The notes under the pieces were generated by a model. The model was not told the origin of the DNA. It ran no database searches and saw nothing but the letters and a program-made list of their open reading frames with translations. Below, in pieces: positions 1 through 12,649 of a stretch of DNA of 64,000 bases. The DNA comes from Symsagittifera roscoffensis. Taxonomy: Eukaryota > Xenacoelomorpha > Acoela > Convolutidae. Numbering within the stretch: position 1 is the stretch's first letter; every line of letters begins with the position of its first letter. Both the position numbers and the translations under genes were made by a program. The stretch is from positions 50,363,724-50,427,723 of the forward strand of contig NC_087068.1 in NCBI RefSeq assembly GCF_963678635.1, in the 5' to 3' direction.

Positions 1-1300
1 TAATATTACTCTCCGAAATAAACGATTCAAGCTTACTTGACGCCTATCATTTGGTCAAATTAGCAATTGTCAAGCCCGCTAACTTAGTATCAATTTAAAG
101 GTAAAAGGTCATTATGAAAATCATTAACAGTGTAAAAAATATTTTGTCAAAGGTTATAATTTGGCAAGTGGAAACTTGTGTACATAAAAAAAACTAGAGC
201 TCAGATTGAAAAAAAAATATGAAAAAACTCTCTTTCCAAAGCTTTTTTGTAATAAAACAAATGATTTTACAAAATTGTTTCTATAAGTGCCTTCTTTCAG
301 ATATCGTTGCCTTCAAAATTTTAAACTTTTTTACACTTCTAGTCTCTGAATAAATTCTTCTTTTTTTAGTCTTCTCATTTCAAAATAAAAAGATGGCGTC
401 AAAAGCTAAAACTGGTGCAAAATTTTTTTTTCAATCAATTAGAAAGATTACTCTTCATAGCTTTCTTACTTCAATTTTTAAACGATCAAGTTTTAAAAGG
501 TTAAGATGACAGTATACTATTCAATTGGATTTTTAGAGAATGAGCAACATTAAAACTTACTTTCGCAAAACGGAAACATAATGACACTCAGCCTTCTATT
601 TTTTTCTAAAACTTTACATGCAGCACGAAAAATCGCTACCGGAGCTACGGATGAATAAAAAAAATTGAATAGGTGAGTTTGCTTTGGTTCAATTTGAACA
701 TTTACTTGACGCATGTCATTTGGACAGCCCTGCAAATATCAACCCCCCCCCCACCAAAATTTTTTTTACCAGAAGTGATGTATCATTTTAGAGCTAAAGT
801 TCATCATCAAAATCATTCACACTGTGAAAAAATTCGAACAAATGTTGAGATTTGGAAAGTGGAAGTTTGACTACATGAGGAAAGAAAAAACAACCAGAGC
901 AAAGATTAGAATCTCGAAAAAAAAAACTTTATCAGAATTTTTTTTCGAAGGCTTTTTTAATCAAACAAACGATATTACAAAACTGTTTTTGTAAGTGCCC
1001 TCTATAAGGTATCGTTGACGAAATTCATTTTTAGTTTTTTTGTTTCTTTTGATCTCATCTCCGAATATTTTTTTTTCTTATAGTCTTCAAGTTTCAAAAT
1101 CTCAAATTGGCTTCAAAAACTTTAAGTTTTAAATCGCTCAATTTGAATGGTAATTATTCAAAGTTTTTTTTACATCAAGCTTTAACCGAAACAAAATCTA
1201 AAAGCTTACATAAATCACCAAAAATATTGGTCTTTATCACAGAAATAAGATGTTTTTAAACTATTTTCAGAAGCTTTTTTCTATTGAAACGATCTAAGAT
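1..1300. repeat. diverged tandem repeat, unit about 667 bp
   Basis: A block near 33-340 (start TTACTTGACG, then CATTTGG) recurs near 700-1,015 in the same order: ACTTGACG, CATTTGG, AAAATCATT, a GTGGAA block, an ACCAGAGC-like block, a poly-A run and AAGTGCC followed by ATCGTTG. The two copies are about 667 bp apart and clearly diverged. The left copy may start outside the window. The short ORFs here are not conserved between the copies, so I call no gene. Confidence 0.6.
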
Positions 1301-2239
1301 GATAGGTAATACTTATCAAAAAGCATTCGCCAGCTAAACTTGAACTTTTAATTTCTTTCTACCCTTCTATATCGACAACAATTTTTTTCCTATTTGAAAC
1401 TAGCCTAGTAGGGTAAAAACGGCAATTAAAATGGATTACTTTTGGGAAAGATTAGGAATAACTCTATTAGAAATAGAAAAAAAGCAGTTAGTGATTCTTC
1501 AGCGCCTTTTTTTGCAAAAGTGTGATTGTTGAATAAATGCAAGTTTTGAAATCTTTTCATTGCTTTTCAAAAAGCTGATTTACAAAAAGGTATTGCTAAA
1601 CGATAAAAAAGGTCTAAGACTAAATCATTTGCCATCATCTTTTTAAATTTTTACGTTTTACGCTCCGTTGAATTCAAAGACTAAATCAATCGCCATAATT
1701 TTATTGAAATATCAGTTTTTATGCTTCACTGAAGTAAGTAGTTTAAAATAGCATAATTTCGATGCAGCTATAAATGTTTAGCAACAAGTAGAAAACGAGG
1801 AGCTGAATTTCCCTTCATAAGAGTCTTAAGCCATTAATTCATTTTTCTGAAATCTTCCTGAAAAATTGATACTTAACATTTCAGCCGTAGTTTCAAAAGG
1901 GAACCAGGTAAACTTTTAACTTTCACTGAATTACCACTTACTGAAAAGTTCAAAGCTTATTCAGTCACTAAAACATAGTAAAATCAACGAATTCCATTTT
2001 TGGCATTGCAACTCAAACAGTTTTTCGAAATATTTCCAGGTAATATTTATATATAATCTAATTTTGCGTCAAACTGCGCAAAACGTGTCTTTTTGTAAGA
2101 TGCTTGCAAAGTTTCACTTGCTTAGAAACTTCTGCCAAAAAACAAGGCATTTTTACTGTTTTAGGAAGTTCTAACAATCATTTTGATCTTTCAAAAGTCA
2201 AAATTGATCACTGCCGATTTTGTTTTGAAAATAATTATC
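1301..2239. other. AT-rich intergenic stretch, nothing recognised
   Basis: No coding region, RNA gene or repeat could be recognised. The sequence is AT-rich with many homopolymer runs and leads into the AATCATAAT array. Confidence 0.5.
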
Positions 2240-5200
2240 ATATTACAAAAAATTGAAATATTCTTAATCATAATAAAAATCATAATAATACTAGGAATCA
2301 TAATATTAGTAATCATAAAAATCAGAATCGTAAGGATAATAATAATTATTATAATAAAAATCATAAAATACATCATAAAAATAAGCATCATAATCAAGAT
2401 AATAGTTTTAAAAAAAGTGTTAATCATAATAGAACAATGATCAAAAAACAATCATAAAAAAACATTATAATCATAATCATGATAATAATTATAATAATCA
2501 TAATAATGATTATCATGATAATCATCATAACAACCATAATCATAAAAAAAAATCATAATAATCATAATAATAATCATGATAACAAAAAAGATAGCCATAA
2601 TAATGACGATAGAAATCATAATAATAACCATAATAATCATAATAATCAGAAAAATCATAATAAAATAAATATTAATGATAATCAATCATAAAAATCATTA
2701 AAATAATATTAATAAACATAATCATATTAATTATAATAAACCTAAAGATAATAATCATAATAATTATACTAATAATCAAAATAACATAAAAATGATAACA
2801 CTAATCATAATAATATTAATATTAATAATATTCATAATAATCATAATGATCATAAAAATCTTAATAACTATAATAATCATCATAATAATTATAAGAATTA
2901 TAAAAATGATAATGATGATAATCATAAAAATAATCATAATAATCATAATAACCATAATAATAGTCATAATGATCATAATAATCATAATAGTCAAAATATT
3001 AATCATAAAATTATAATAATAATCAAAATAACCACAATAATGATAACAATAACCATAATAATATTAATATTAATGATAATCATAATAATCATAATAATCA
3101 TAAAAATTATAATAACTATAACAATCATCATAATAATTATTAATCATAATAATTATAAGAATCATAAAAATGATAATGATGATATTCATAAAAAGAATCA
3201 TAAAAATGATAATAATCATAATAATAGTCATAATAATCATAATAATCATAATAATCAAAGTATTAATCATAATAATTATAATAATAATGTAAAATAACCA
3301 TAATAATCATAACAATAATCATAATAATATTAATATTAATGATAATCATAACAATCATAATAACCATAAAAATAATCATAATAAAACTTAATCATAATAC
3401 TTATAATAATCATAAAGATATTAATCATAATAATCATAATAGCAATCATAATAACAAAAATGATAGCCTTAATAATGATAATGAAAATCATAAAAACAAC
3501 CATAATAATCATAATAATCAGAAAAATCATCACAATAAAAATATTAATGATAATCAATCATAAAAATCATTAAAATCATATTAATAATCATAATCATATT
3601 AATTATAATAAACATAAAAATCGTAATCATAATAATTATAATAATACTCAAAATAACCATAATAATGATAAAATTAATCAAAATAAAATTAATATTAATG
3701 ATAATCATAAAAATCATAATAATCATAGTAACCATAATAATAATCATAATAATTATAATAATCATAAAAAGGATAATGATGATAATCAAAAAAATAATCA
3801 TAATAATCATAATAATCATAAAAATAGTCATAATAATCATAACAATAATCATAATAATCAAAATATTAGTCAGAATAACTATAATAATTATCAAAATAAC
3901 CATAATAATGATAACAAAATCATAATAATATTAAAATTAATTATAATCATAATAATCATAATAACTATAAAAATAATCATAATAAAAATAAATCATAATA
4001 TTTATCAGAATCATAAAGATAATAATCATGATAATCAAAATAATCATAATCATAACAATCATAATAATAATTAATCTTAATAATTATAATAATCATAAAG
4101 ATAATAATAATGATAATCATAAAATAATCAAATTATCATAATAATCATAATAATAATCATAACAATAACCATAATAATCAAATTATTAATCATAATAATT
4201 ATAATAATAATCAAAATAACCATAATAATGATAACAATAATCATAATAAGATTAATAATCATGATAATCATGATAATCATAACAACCAGAATCATAATAA
4301 AAAAAACAATTAATCATAATAATTATAATAATCATAATAATAATCATAATAATCAACACAATCATAAAAAAAATCAAATTAAAAATCATAATAATTATAA
4401 TAATCATAAAGATATTAATAATGATGATCATAAAATAATCATTTTATCATAATAATCATAATAATAATCATAAAAATCATAACAATAATCATAATAATCA
4501 AAATGTTAATCATAATAATTGTAATAAAAATCAAAATAACCATTATAATGATAACAATAATCATAATAATATTAATAATCATGATAATCATAATAATCAT
4601 ATCAACCAGAATCATTAAAAAAAAACAATTAATCATAATAATTATAATAATCATAATTATAATAATCATGATAATCATAATAATCATAATAATAATCATA
4701 ATAATCAACACAATCATAAAAATAATCAAAATAATAATCATAATAATTATAATAATCATAAAAATATTAATAATAATAATCATAAAATAATCATATCATC
4801 ATAATAATCATAAATTAATCATATTATCATAATAATCATAATAATAATCATAACAAAAATCATAATAATCAAAATATCAATCATCATTAATATAATACTC
4901 AAAATAACCATAATAATGATAACAATTATCATAATAAGATTAATAATCAACCAGAATCATATCCAAAAAAAAATAATCATAATAATTATAATAATCATAA
5001 AGATAAAAATTAGGTTAATCATAATAATCATAATAATAATCATGATAATCAACACAATCATAAAAATAATCAAAAAAATAATCATAAAAATAGTGATAAT
5101 GATAATCATAAAATAATCATATTATCATAATAATCATAATAAAAATCATAATAATCATAACAAAAATCATAATAATCAAAATAATAGTCATAATAATTAT

Positions 5201-5485
5201 AATAATAAGCAAAACAACCATAATAAGGATAACAATAATCATAATAATCATAATGTTAATGATGATCATAATAATCATAAGAACCATAATAATAATCATA
5301 ATAAAAATTAACCATAATAGTTTTAATAATCATAAAGATAATAATAATGATAGTCATAAAATAATCATATTGTCACAATATTTATAATAATAATCATAAT
5401 AATTTTAATATTAATCATAAAAATCATAAAAATAATCATAAAAATCATATTAATAATCATAATAATCATAAAAAAAATAACAATG
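2240..5485. repeat. AATCATAAT-type simple-sequence array, about 3.2 kb
   Basis: More than 3 kb built almost entirely from ATAAT, CATAAT and AATCATAAT words. The ground period is nine (AAT CAT AAT) with frequent one-base variants such as CATAAA and CATGAT. On the plus strand G is almost absent while C recurs regularly. The array is open in several frames on both strands and gives runs of Ile and Met, or of Asn and His. These ORFs are by-products of the period and should not be annotated as proteins. Confidence 0.95.
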
Positions 5486-5548
5486 TGGTTCCTGGGAATC
5501 GCAGAGGAGCTACCAGTAGGCCTTAACAGTCCATTTGTATTAATTGTC

Positions 5549-5795
5549 ACATTCCAGGCTGTGCTATTTTGTTGAGCGTAGCTCTTTTTTGCGACTCACG
5601 GCCTTTTTTTTGCGTCTAGAATTTTCATGTGGTACCACTATTGTAGCCGAAATTGGTCAAGCTGTGGTCAGACTTGAAGCTAGAGGTCAAGTGAGAGCTC
5701 GTCCTCGCACACTATCAATGCCATGGTATGGAATCAAATACACGATGTGACGTTTTTAAATTGAAAGCCTTACCACTATGCTAAGTGCCTCCGGT
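5549..5795 (-). mobile_element. tRNA-derived SINE, copy 1
   Basis: Read on the minus strand, it begins near 5,794 with an A-box-like TTAGCATAGTGGTAAG about ten bases in. A B-box-like TTTGATTCC follows, then a body containing GACGAGCT, CTTGACCTCTAGCTTCA and ATTTCGGCTACA, a short poly-A tract and a GCCTGGAATG end. The same order of blocks occurs on the plus strand at 54,636-54,882, so this is a dispersed family. An internal pol III promoter followed by an unrelated body is the defining layout of tRNA-derived SINEs. The parent tRNA is not clear. Confidence 0.75.
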
Positions 5796-7024
5796 TTGAA
5801 AATTCCACAACCATTCATCGAGAAAAGTTGGGTGCTACTCAAGTTTTAGGAGATTTTTACTAGTTAGTAAATACCATAGCAATTTTTTAAACGAGTTGTT
5901 ATTTTTAAACAAAAATTATTTAATTATTTGGCAATGATGCTTGCGAAATAACTATAAAATTAGGCAAATGTGGAGCGTGAAATTTTAATTGTTTTAACAT
6001 CTAATCAGCGGCAGATGTTTGTTGCCAAGGCATTGCTTTTTTAAAAATTGTAAAAAATTCTTCCAACAAAAAATTTCCTCGCAAAATCAGGCGCCACAAA
6101 TAATCCTTGGGGTGGGTTGAGTGATATGTCATAATAAAGCACTTTAAGTCGTAATTCGAAAGACTTTATAAAAAATTTCCCGTTCATCGACAAAATAGCT
6201 GTTTGGTTTTTTCAATATTATTTTGTCTAAGATTTTGTTATAGAATGATTCAGAAAGATAGGCCTATTGTAGAAGGATAGTCGCAAATTGGTAGTCAGTA
6301 AGCTATGAAAACTTTTATTCAAGCCCTGTTATCGTTTTTTTGATAAAATTTGTTTTCCAACACGCCTACTTTTAATATGAATAAAAATCGTAAACGCCAA
6401 ACTCTAATCCTTCATACAGAAAAAATTGAAAAAATGGACCGTAGTTTTTTAAGAATATGGCTGGAACATTCTGTGCTACTTGCTTTTTAGATAAAAGAAT
6501 TGTTTTTTATTGATAAAAAATACGCAGGTTAACCCATTAGATCTTGATTGTTTGTCGAATGATTAGTTGCTTTTATGATAGTAACCTTTTCTTGGAGAGG
6601 ATTTAGCTATGACAGCTAGAAAAGTATTTTGGGTTCTTTTCTTCTTAAAACATCTTAATCACAAGAAATAAAATTTTTCTTTTCAGTTTTTTTTTGAAGT
6701 TGTGCCTGCGATTGTTCCTGTTTACAAAATTGACAGGGAGGGGGTAAATTTATGGGGGAAAATGAGTAGCTACTGGAGCTCAGAGCACGAAAAATTGAGG
6801 CCTGGCGAAGAAAAACACCTCAAAAGTTTAAAATGCACGCAACAACTTGAAACGGCGAAATGAATTTTGTAAGAAATTTTTTCTTGCACGCTCTTGCTCA
6901 AAAAAATTATGTATACTGGCACAAAACTACCCCTTCATAAAAAAACATAGAAAAAAAACTGTTGTAAAACTGTTTAGAAGAGGGACTTTTTAGATTTTCT
7001 GTCTGGCTAAAAATGAATTGTTGC
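5796..7024. other. intergenic, no gene seen
   Basis: AT-rich sequence between the SINE and the first LTR. No long ORF, splice-flanked exon or RNA gene was found. Confidence 0.5.
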
Positions 7025-7146
7025 AAGGTGGAACCAGATCTAAACTATATTTTTAATATTGGTTATAAATTGGATATTTTATCACTATAAAATGTTTAAT
7101 ATTAACCAATCATGATCCATCTAACTAACAACCCACTTATTTGTAA

Positions 7147-7174
7147 GTGCTGAAATTACTTGTAATTTCAGCAC
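7147..7174. promoter_or_regulatory. LTR hairpin
   Basis: GTGCTGAAATTAC, two T bases, then its exact reverse complement GTAATTTCAGCAC. The 3' LTR has the same arms around a changed loop. The element 2 LTR keeps a CTGAAA...TTTCAG version (near 43,615-43,645). Conservation across copies suggests a role in the RNA or in transcription; which one is unknown. Confidence 0.6.
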
Positions 7175-7314
7175 CAGAGAGATTTGAATTTAACTTAGAA
7201 ATTAGTTACCTCTCCAAGAGACCTTCTAGCAATCGCAACAAGCCAGTATACTCTAGATCTATTGAGCCTAGCAGAGACTAGTTAAACACCCTGAGACTAG
7301 AAGATATAAGAGTA

Positions 7315-7320
7315 TGATTA
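7315..7320 (+). promoter_or_regulatory. LTR TATA-like box
   Basis: TATAAG, followed by AGTA, sits about 125 bp before the LTR end. The same TATAAGAGTA word is in the 3' LTR (18,923) and, on the minus strand, in the LTR of element 2. It is a plausible core promoter; no transcript evidence is available. Confidence 0.45.
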
Positions 7321-7441
7321 GGATCGGTATTAGACTAAGAAGTTGCACGAATCAATCCGGCCGAAAATAAGATAGCGTGACGAGCAGACGGTGTACCCTA
7401 TCCGAAATTACTCAATGAGTTACACTTCGGTCCTAACTCAT

Positions 7442-7459
7442 CTGGTGCGACCATAAGTC
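7442..7459 (+). promoter_or_regulatory. primer-binding site of element 1
   Basis: Starts TGGTGCGACC one base after the 5' LTR, as expected for pairing with a tRNA 3' CCA end. Element 2 has TGGTGTGACC at the matching place. The tRNA was not identified. Confidence 0.6.
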
Positions 7460-8750
7460 TCGAATGAGACCTTAAAAAACAAAATTAGCTTAGAACTAAC
7501 AAGATAGATTAGAAATAGACAAAAATTATTTCCGAAATGTTACATGATAACAATTTAATTGAAATGTCTCTACGACTCAATAGATCAGAGCCGCTATTCC
7601 GTACAATACTAGAACTACCAGGTATTGGAAGAAGACCTCGGACAAGAGACGATCTACGACTACGAAGAAACTTACCACTAAGTTTCATGGTCGTACGGCG
7701 AAAGCCAGAACAAACTTTTATATTTAGAATTTTACTAGCAATAAATTTAGATTTTAATTTGCAAACATAAAACCTTGAAGACAAATCTTCAATGATTATT
7801 TCAGGCGCTAAACAAAATTTACTATTGTACAATAATGATTGATAAAAACATCTCAAATCGTTTCCTCCAAATTTGCAGTAAGATTTAAAAAGATATCTGA
7901 AAAATAATTTATTAAAAGGAAAATAAAAATTAGTTAACATGATCATAAATTGTTAGTATATATAAGTCATCGTAGCATCTCAGCTTCATCACCTAAACAT
8001 AATAGCAATCATAAAACTGCTAACATTATTAAAAACTAAACTTTTCCATCAAATAAAACCTAAAATTATTTTGAAAATCTTATCCTAAATTTAATCTATA
8101 TTTCACTTAAATTTCTCTACACCTTAAATATAGTTCATCAAGGCTTTCCTTGGATCACTTAAAATGTCTAACTTAATTCATTTTATACCATTATATTTTT
8201 ACCTGATCATCAAGGCTTATCCTTAGATCAAATAGAACAATTTTGTTCTCCCCCACCCTATTAATAAAGTGTCTAACGACCTCAAACGTCGATTCACTAT
8301 CCAACCCTTTTCAAGACCCAGGACTAATAGAAATTTTTCAAATCACTCTAACCATTCTAATTAGGCTAAACAGTGAAGAACTTCGGTTATTCATCCTTCA
8401 CTTGACCCCCCCCCCCTCTTACATGACCCAGGCTAAATCTTAAATCTTAGTAAATTTAAAATAGTATCTAACGAACTACTCGCGTTCTAATTATACCTGA
8501 TCCCTGTAGATCGATTTACTTTTCTCCAACCCTTGAACACAATCACTACCCCTAAGTAAGATCAAGTAAGTTAACACCTTAGCTTAGAATAGTCACGAGA
8601 AAGTAACAGTCATTCTCCGGAATCGATTTACTTTTCTCTCCAACCCTGAATACAAAGACCCAATTTAGGCTAACCAAAAAATCGTAAAGACTAACAGTCT
8701 AGGATATTATATTCACTAATAAAAACCTTGCATCCTTCATCCTAAACCTT
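7460..8750 (+). other. 5' internal region of element 1, no recognisable gag
   Basis: Short ORFs only; none resembles the gag segments of element 2 or shows a zinc knuckle. A phrase of about 35 bp (GATTTACTTTTCTC, CCAACCC) appears twice, near 8,511 and 8,621. Gag appears to have been lost or replaced. Confidence 0.5.
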
Positions 8751-9446
8751 ATGTCACTGAACAATTTAGGAAATAAACAAACAATCGTACTACACAATTG
8801 CAAAATAAATAACGAAACATACGATCTCGTAATCACACCACATAAACAAACAATTGGATATATTCGAACAAAAAGACAAACAAAAAAAAGAAAAATTATA
8901 AGTAAACAAAGGCAAATTATACGGAAAAGATTTTCAAAGCGAAGAAACGCAGTCTCCGAATCAGAAGTCAGTAATTTAGATGCACTTTGCAAACTAAACG
9001 AAACAGTAAATAAAAACCACCCAGTTCACGACCAATTATTTTTTTCCGATTCAGAAGCCACATCACATTCATCAAAACAAGGAAAAAGAAGGAATTTTTT
9101 CCTAACACGCGTAAAGTTTCTTGGCCATATTTTTGAAAGAAACACTATAACTCCATTAAAATCACGCAAAGATGCAATTCAAAAACTTCAACCACCTACA
9201 AATAAGAAGAAAATCGAAGAATTTCTTGGAATGTTAAATTTTCTCAGTAAATATGTATACAAAATGCAATTATACTTAAGACCTTTCTATAACATCCTTA
9301 GACAACCAAACAACTTTGAATGGACTACTGAACATCAAACACGATTTGACGAAATTAAAAAATTTGCTAACAGAACAAATATCAAATACAATCCCAGATC
9401 CAAATCAACCATTCAATACAATCACACAGTGGAACAAATAAGATGA
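8751..9446 (+). pseudogene. pol fragment: unknown basic N-terminus joined to RT thumb
   Basis: 231-residue ORF. From about residue 115 it matches the end of a Ty3/gypsy reverse transcriptase: VKFLGHIF, then TPLKS, the EEFLGMLNFLS connection motif and the WTTEHQ start of the RNase H domain. The first 110 residues are Lys/Arg-rich and unrecognised. The RT fingers and palm with the catalytic YxDD box, expected before VKFLGH, are absent, so a deletion has joined an upstream segment to the thumb. The enzyme cannot have polymerase activity. The reading frame breaks near 9,380. Confidence 0.8.
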
Positions 9447-9760
9447 ATTTAGTATCAGCAAACTCTCGTTTATTTACACAAGCCGAACTACGACTCTCTA
9501 CTCTCATGAGAGAATGCACAGCTAGAATATACACACTTACCGAATATGAATTTCTAATACTTGGATCAAAACATCCAACAGTTCGATTTACAGATCATAA
9601 ACCCATAAAATTTCTCTTTACACAAAAATCGAACTCAAACCATCGAGTTTACAGATTTCAATTAATTTTAATGAAAATTCCAAACTTACATATAGTTTGA
9701 ACAGCATGAAAAAATCTTGCGTTACCAGATACACTAAGTAGAAACACACCACTTGAATTA
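9443..9760 (+). pseudogene. RNase H end of pol, element 1
   Basis: Continues the domain in another frame: SANSRLFTQAE, then the TDHKPI motif typical of Ty3/gypsy RNase H, then YRFQLILMK. In-frame stops (two TGA codons just after 9,697) interrupt it, and a DTLSRN motif, the usual end of RNase H, follows past them. The matching stretch of element 2 reads Trp at the first TGA, so this is decay and not a natural end. Confidence 0.75.
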
Positions 9761-10439
9761 CTCACACGAAAAACTACAGTTGAAATACCACAAAATAATA
9801 AATTTTATCTTGCAAAAAACGAAACATCACCATGACTAGAATGTAAATATGCAGGAAAAACAGATATAGATCAATCACAATTAAACAATTTACAACAATT
9901 TCCACTTTATTTAGATTGTCAAAACAATCAATATGAAGTCGATTTATTAGATACATCCACATTTAAACCAACCCCATATTCACATTGGATAAAAAATAAT
10001 ACTCAGCAATAAAGCAACAGCCACACAAAAAAGATCCTTTCCCATTGATAGAAAAAGAAAATTTAACTGACAATATAAATTTGTCAGGACCACCGACAAC
10101 TGATTTAAAATATACAGTAAATCAAGTTTTTAATCTTCATGACCCACTCGACACAATTCCCCTATCAAAAATAGAAGTCGAAAATATTTTTTTTTACCAC
10201 CAACAGAAAAAATTACTCTACAATTAATACAACAATACCAAAATTTTGACCCTATTATTAGACAACTTAAATCATGACCCAAATATAAAACAGAGCCAGC
10301 AAAAGCTGATACAACGATATTAGGAAAAAAAACACTCCTCCGATAATTTAGAAAAATCAATAAAACTACTTTAAATAAAAATACAGATCTTTCAGAATAT
10401 AATGCATCCGATTCTAAAGTACCCTGTCTCCCCCTCAGC
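9761..10439 (+). pseudogene. connection between RNase H and integrase, decayed
   Basis: Low-complexity but coding-like sequence in one main frame with several stops. It lies where Ty3/gypsy elements have the linker before integrase. The 60-residue ORF at 10,045-10,227 is part of it and is not a separate gene. Confidence 0.45.
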
Positions 10440-10945
10440 ATGATGTTGATAGCATTCAACATATCTCACACACAAAATACAAAAGGACACTCAGGATCAG
10501 GAAAAATATATTCAAATTTTACACAAATATTTTACTTCCCAAATGCACCAATTTGGATTAAAGTTTTATGCAACGATTGCATAATATGTCAATTAAATAA
10601 ACCTTACCCAAATCAAAAACAAATAGCACCAAAACAAGACTTTAAAGGACAAAGTCTATATTTCAATCATAGAATTTCACTTGACAAAAAAGGACCAATT
10701 TCACCGTCCTCAGAGGGAAACTCATATATAATGGTCATTGTTGATGCATTTACACACTACGTAGCACTCAACCCAGTACCACAGTGTAATGCTTATTACG
10801 CATACACATCACTCTACTAACATTGGATAGCTAAAATCGGATTACCCGAAATACTAGTTCCAGATAAGGGTACAGAATTGATAAACAATGAAATCATCAC
10901 ATTATGCCACCTGTATGAGACCATTTCCATCATCCACAAATTTTA
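10440..10945 (+). pseudogene. integrase, zinc finger and first part of catalytic core
   Basis: Shows an HxnH...CxxC zinc-binding pattern (His at KGHSG, then CNDCIICQLNK), followed by the core with the first catalytic Asp in RISLDKKGP and SSEGNSYIMVIVDAFTHY. A TAA at 10,818 interrupts the frame. It continues with GLPEILV and PDKGTE, which carries the second catalytic Asp. The segment with the catalytic Glu should follow, but it is deleted between about 10,945 and 10,970. A DNA-joining activity is therefore lost in this copy. Confidence 0.8.
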
Positions 10946-11073
10946 AAATTAGCTTCCGGTACACATACCGAATGGATTTTCAATAGAGATAAAAACTTAA
11001 TGAAAAATACCAAAAACTAACAAAGAAATTGTTACAAAGGCAAAATATAAACAACTAACTTAATTCACGCGTC

Positions 11074-11472
11074 ATGCCAGCTACCGATTTAAAAATTGGA
11101 ACATTTGTTTTAATACCCAATTTTAAAACACAAAAAGGAATATCCAAAAAACTACAACCACTTCGAAATGGACCATATCAAATAATTGATAAAGCTACTG
11201 AAGTAACATACAAACTTACTGACTCCAGCAAGAAAGAAATCATTCAACACCGTAACAACCTTTTACCTTATTATCCAAAAGAATACGCACTCAGCGAATT
11301 AACTCAATTATATTCTTTCACAGGCTTACACATTGTTCAATATCATTCACAAGAAGAACAAAATCAAAAATTTTTTACCACAAAAAGTGAAAATACAATA
11401 AAAATGTCGACCCTCAAAAATCCAACATACCAGAATAAAAAAAATCAAAAAGAAAAAAAAATCGAAAACTAA
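11074..11472 (+). pseudogene. integrase C-terminal GPY/F domain
   Basis: 132-residue ORF. DLKIGTFVLIPNF, then LQPLRNGPYQIIDK (the GPY/F motif), then a YKLTDSSKKEI strand and HRNNLLPYYP. This is the usual end of Ty3/gypsy integrase. The last 50 residues are Lys/Asn-rich. It is separated from the core by a deletion and several stops. Confidence 0.75.
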
Positions 11473-12640
11473 CAGAAAAAATCTTACCACAGGATCAACA
11501 ACAAAAATCCGAACATAGAGAATCATCACGTCTCAGAAGTCAACCACGAAGACATTCATTACACAGTCTAAAATATTAAAGAAAGTTGAATTCCAGAAAC
11601 AACTTCAATTTAGATTACCGTAACATTCCTTTTAAATCACTTTAAACTTACACATTTCTGTAAAAACAAGCTGAAAATAACCTCGATCAATTTTAGTTCA
11701 AATTCAGCCAATAGAAATGGTTCAAATTGCCACCTTTATATCTCTAACACAAACTTATTTAGCCGATAGAAATTAATCTCCAGGCATATCTATAACTATT
11801 ACATTACAACCTCCAGGTCAAAAACAAGCTTGCTAAAACTTGACAACTAAAATAAACACTACTTCAATATAACAACCCTCCCCTATCAGATTATGCTAAA
11901 ATCCCAACTCAGACCTCAAAAGTCCCTCAAACAAAAATGGCCCATTTAGCCTAAAGTAAAAAAGACCCATGATCATTTGGCCTAAAGTACAAATATTTCA
12001 AAGATACCCCCACTTACTCAATAAATAAAAACAAAACTATGAAGATCTCCCGAATACCATAAAAAAACACCCTCAACAATTTTTCACAAAACTCAACCCA
12101 CATGTCAAAAATTCAATAAACAATCCGACCACACTCGAATTTTGCCTCAAAACTTTAAAAAATATTTGACGAAACAAATCATTTCTTAAATGCGTCTCTC
12201 CATAACAGTTGATCATATAAAACAAAAACTTCTAAACCTCTTCACAAAACTTTTCACTGTATTTAAATTTTTCCTATTCTTTTTCATTGAAACTTTTGAA
12301 TCTCTATTAATCATTTCTATAATTTTTTGCGATCTTTTTTAAATTTTCTACTCCCTATTTGAAATATATCTCCAACTTTCCCAAATCCTTGACCACATCT
12401 ACAGGTACGAAAACATAAAATCTATTTGAATGATACGAACCATTTTCAGTCGAAAAGATTTTTTTTTTATTCATAATTTTTCTCACATTTTTAATATCCC
12501 TAATTATGACAATATGCAAATGTATAAAAAAGGCAATAGTCACATTTGTCTTAGCAACTGTTCTTTTAATACTTTTTATTGAAGAATATTTTAATAAAAC
12601 ATAAATTTTCCCAATAGACATTAAACGCTCAAATAATTTT
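11473..12640 (+). other. pol-env spacer of element 1
   Basis: No ORF recognised. A- and C-rich on the plus strand like the rest of the element. It may hold leader sequence or decayed coding sequence. Confidence 0.4.
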
Positions 12641-12649
12641 TCAAAATTG

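Larger units (their letters stand above)
7029..7440 (+). repeat. 5' LTR of element 1
   Basis: 412 bp, TG...CA ends. It contains a perfect 13-bp inverted repeat with a 2-base loop at 7,147-7,174 and a TATAAG box at 7,315-7,320. Both are also present in the 3' LTR (in slightly altered form for the hairpin) and, more diverged, in element 2. Confidence 0.93.

Noticed and set aside
2183-5550. Many ORFs rich in Ile/Met or Asn/His inside the AT array
   Set aside because: They follow directly from the nine-base period and occur on both strands and in several frames; none has a conserved or plausible protein.
7460-8750. Gag of element 1 in the short ORFs here
   Set aside because: No zinc knuckle, no match to the gag pieces of element 2, and ORFs on both strands of similar length.
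9697-9840. TGA read as Trp (altered genetic code) because stops fall at conserved Trp positions in the pol of element 1
   Set aside because: The peroxiredoxin gene ends in TGA at a natural C-terminus, and the element also has TAA stops, frameshifts and deletions, so decay explains it.
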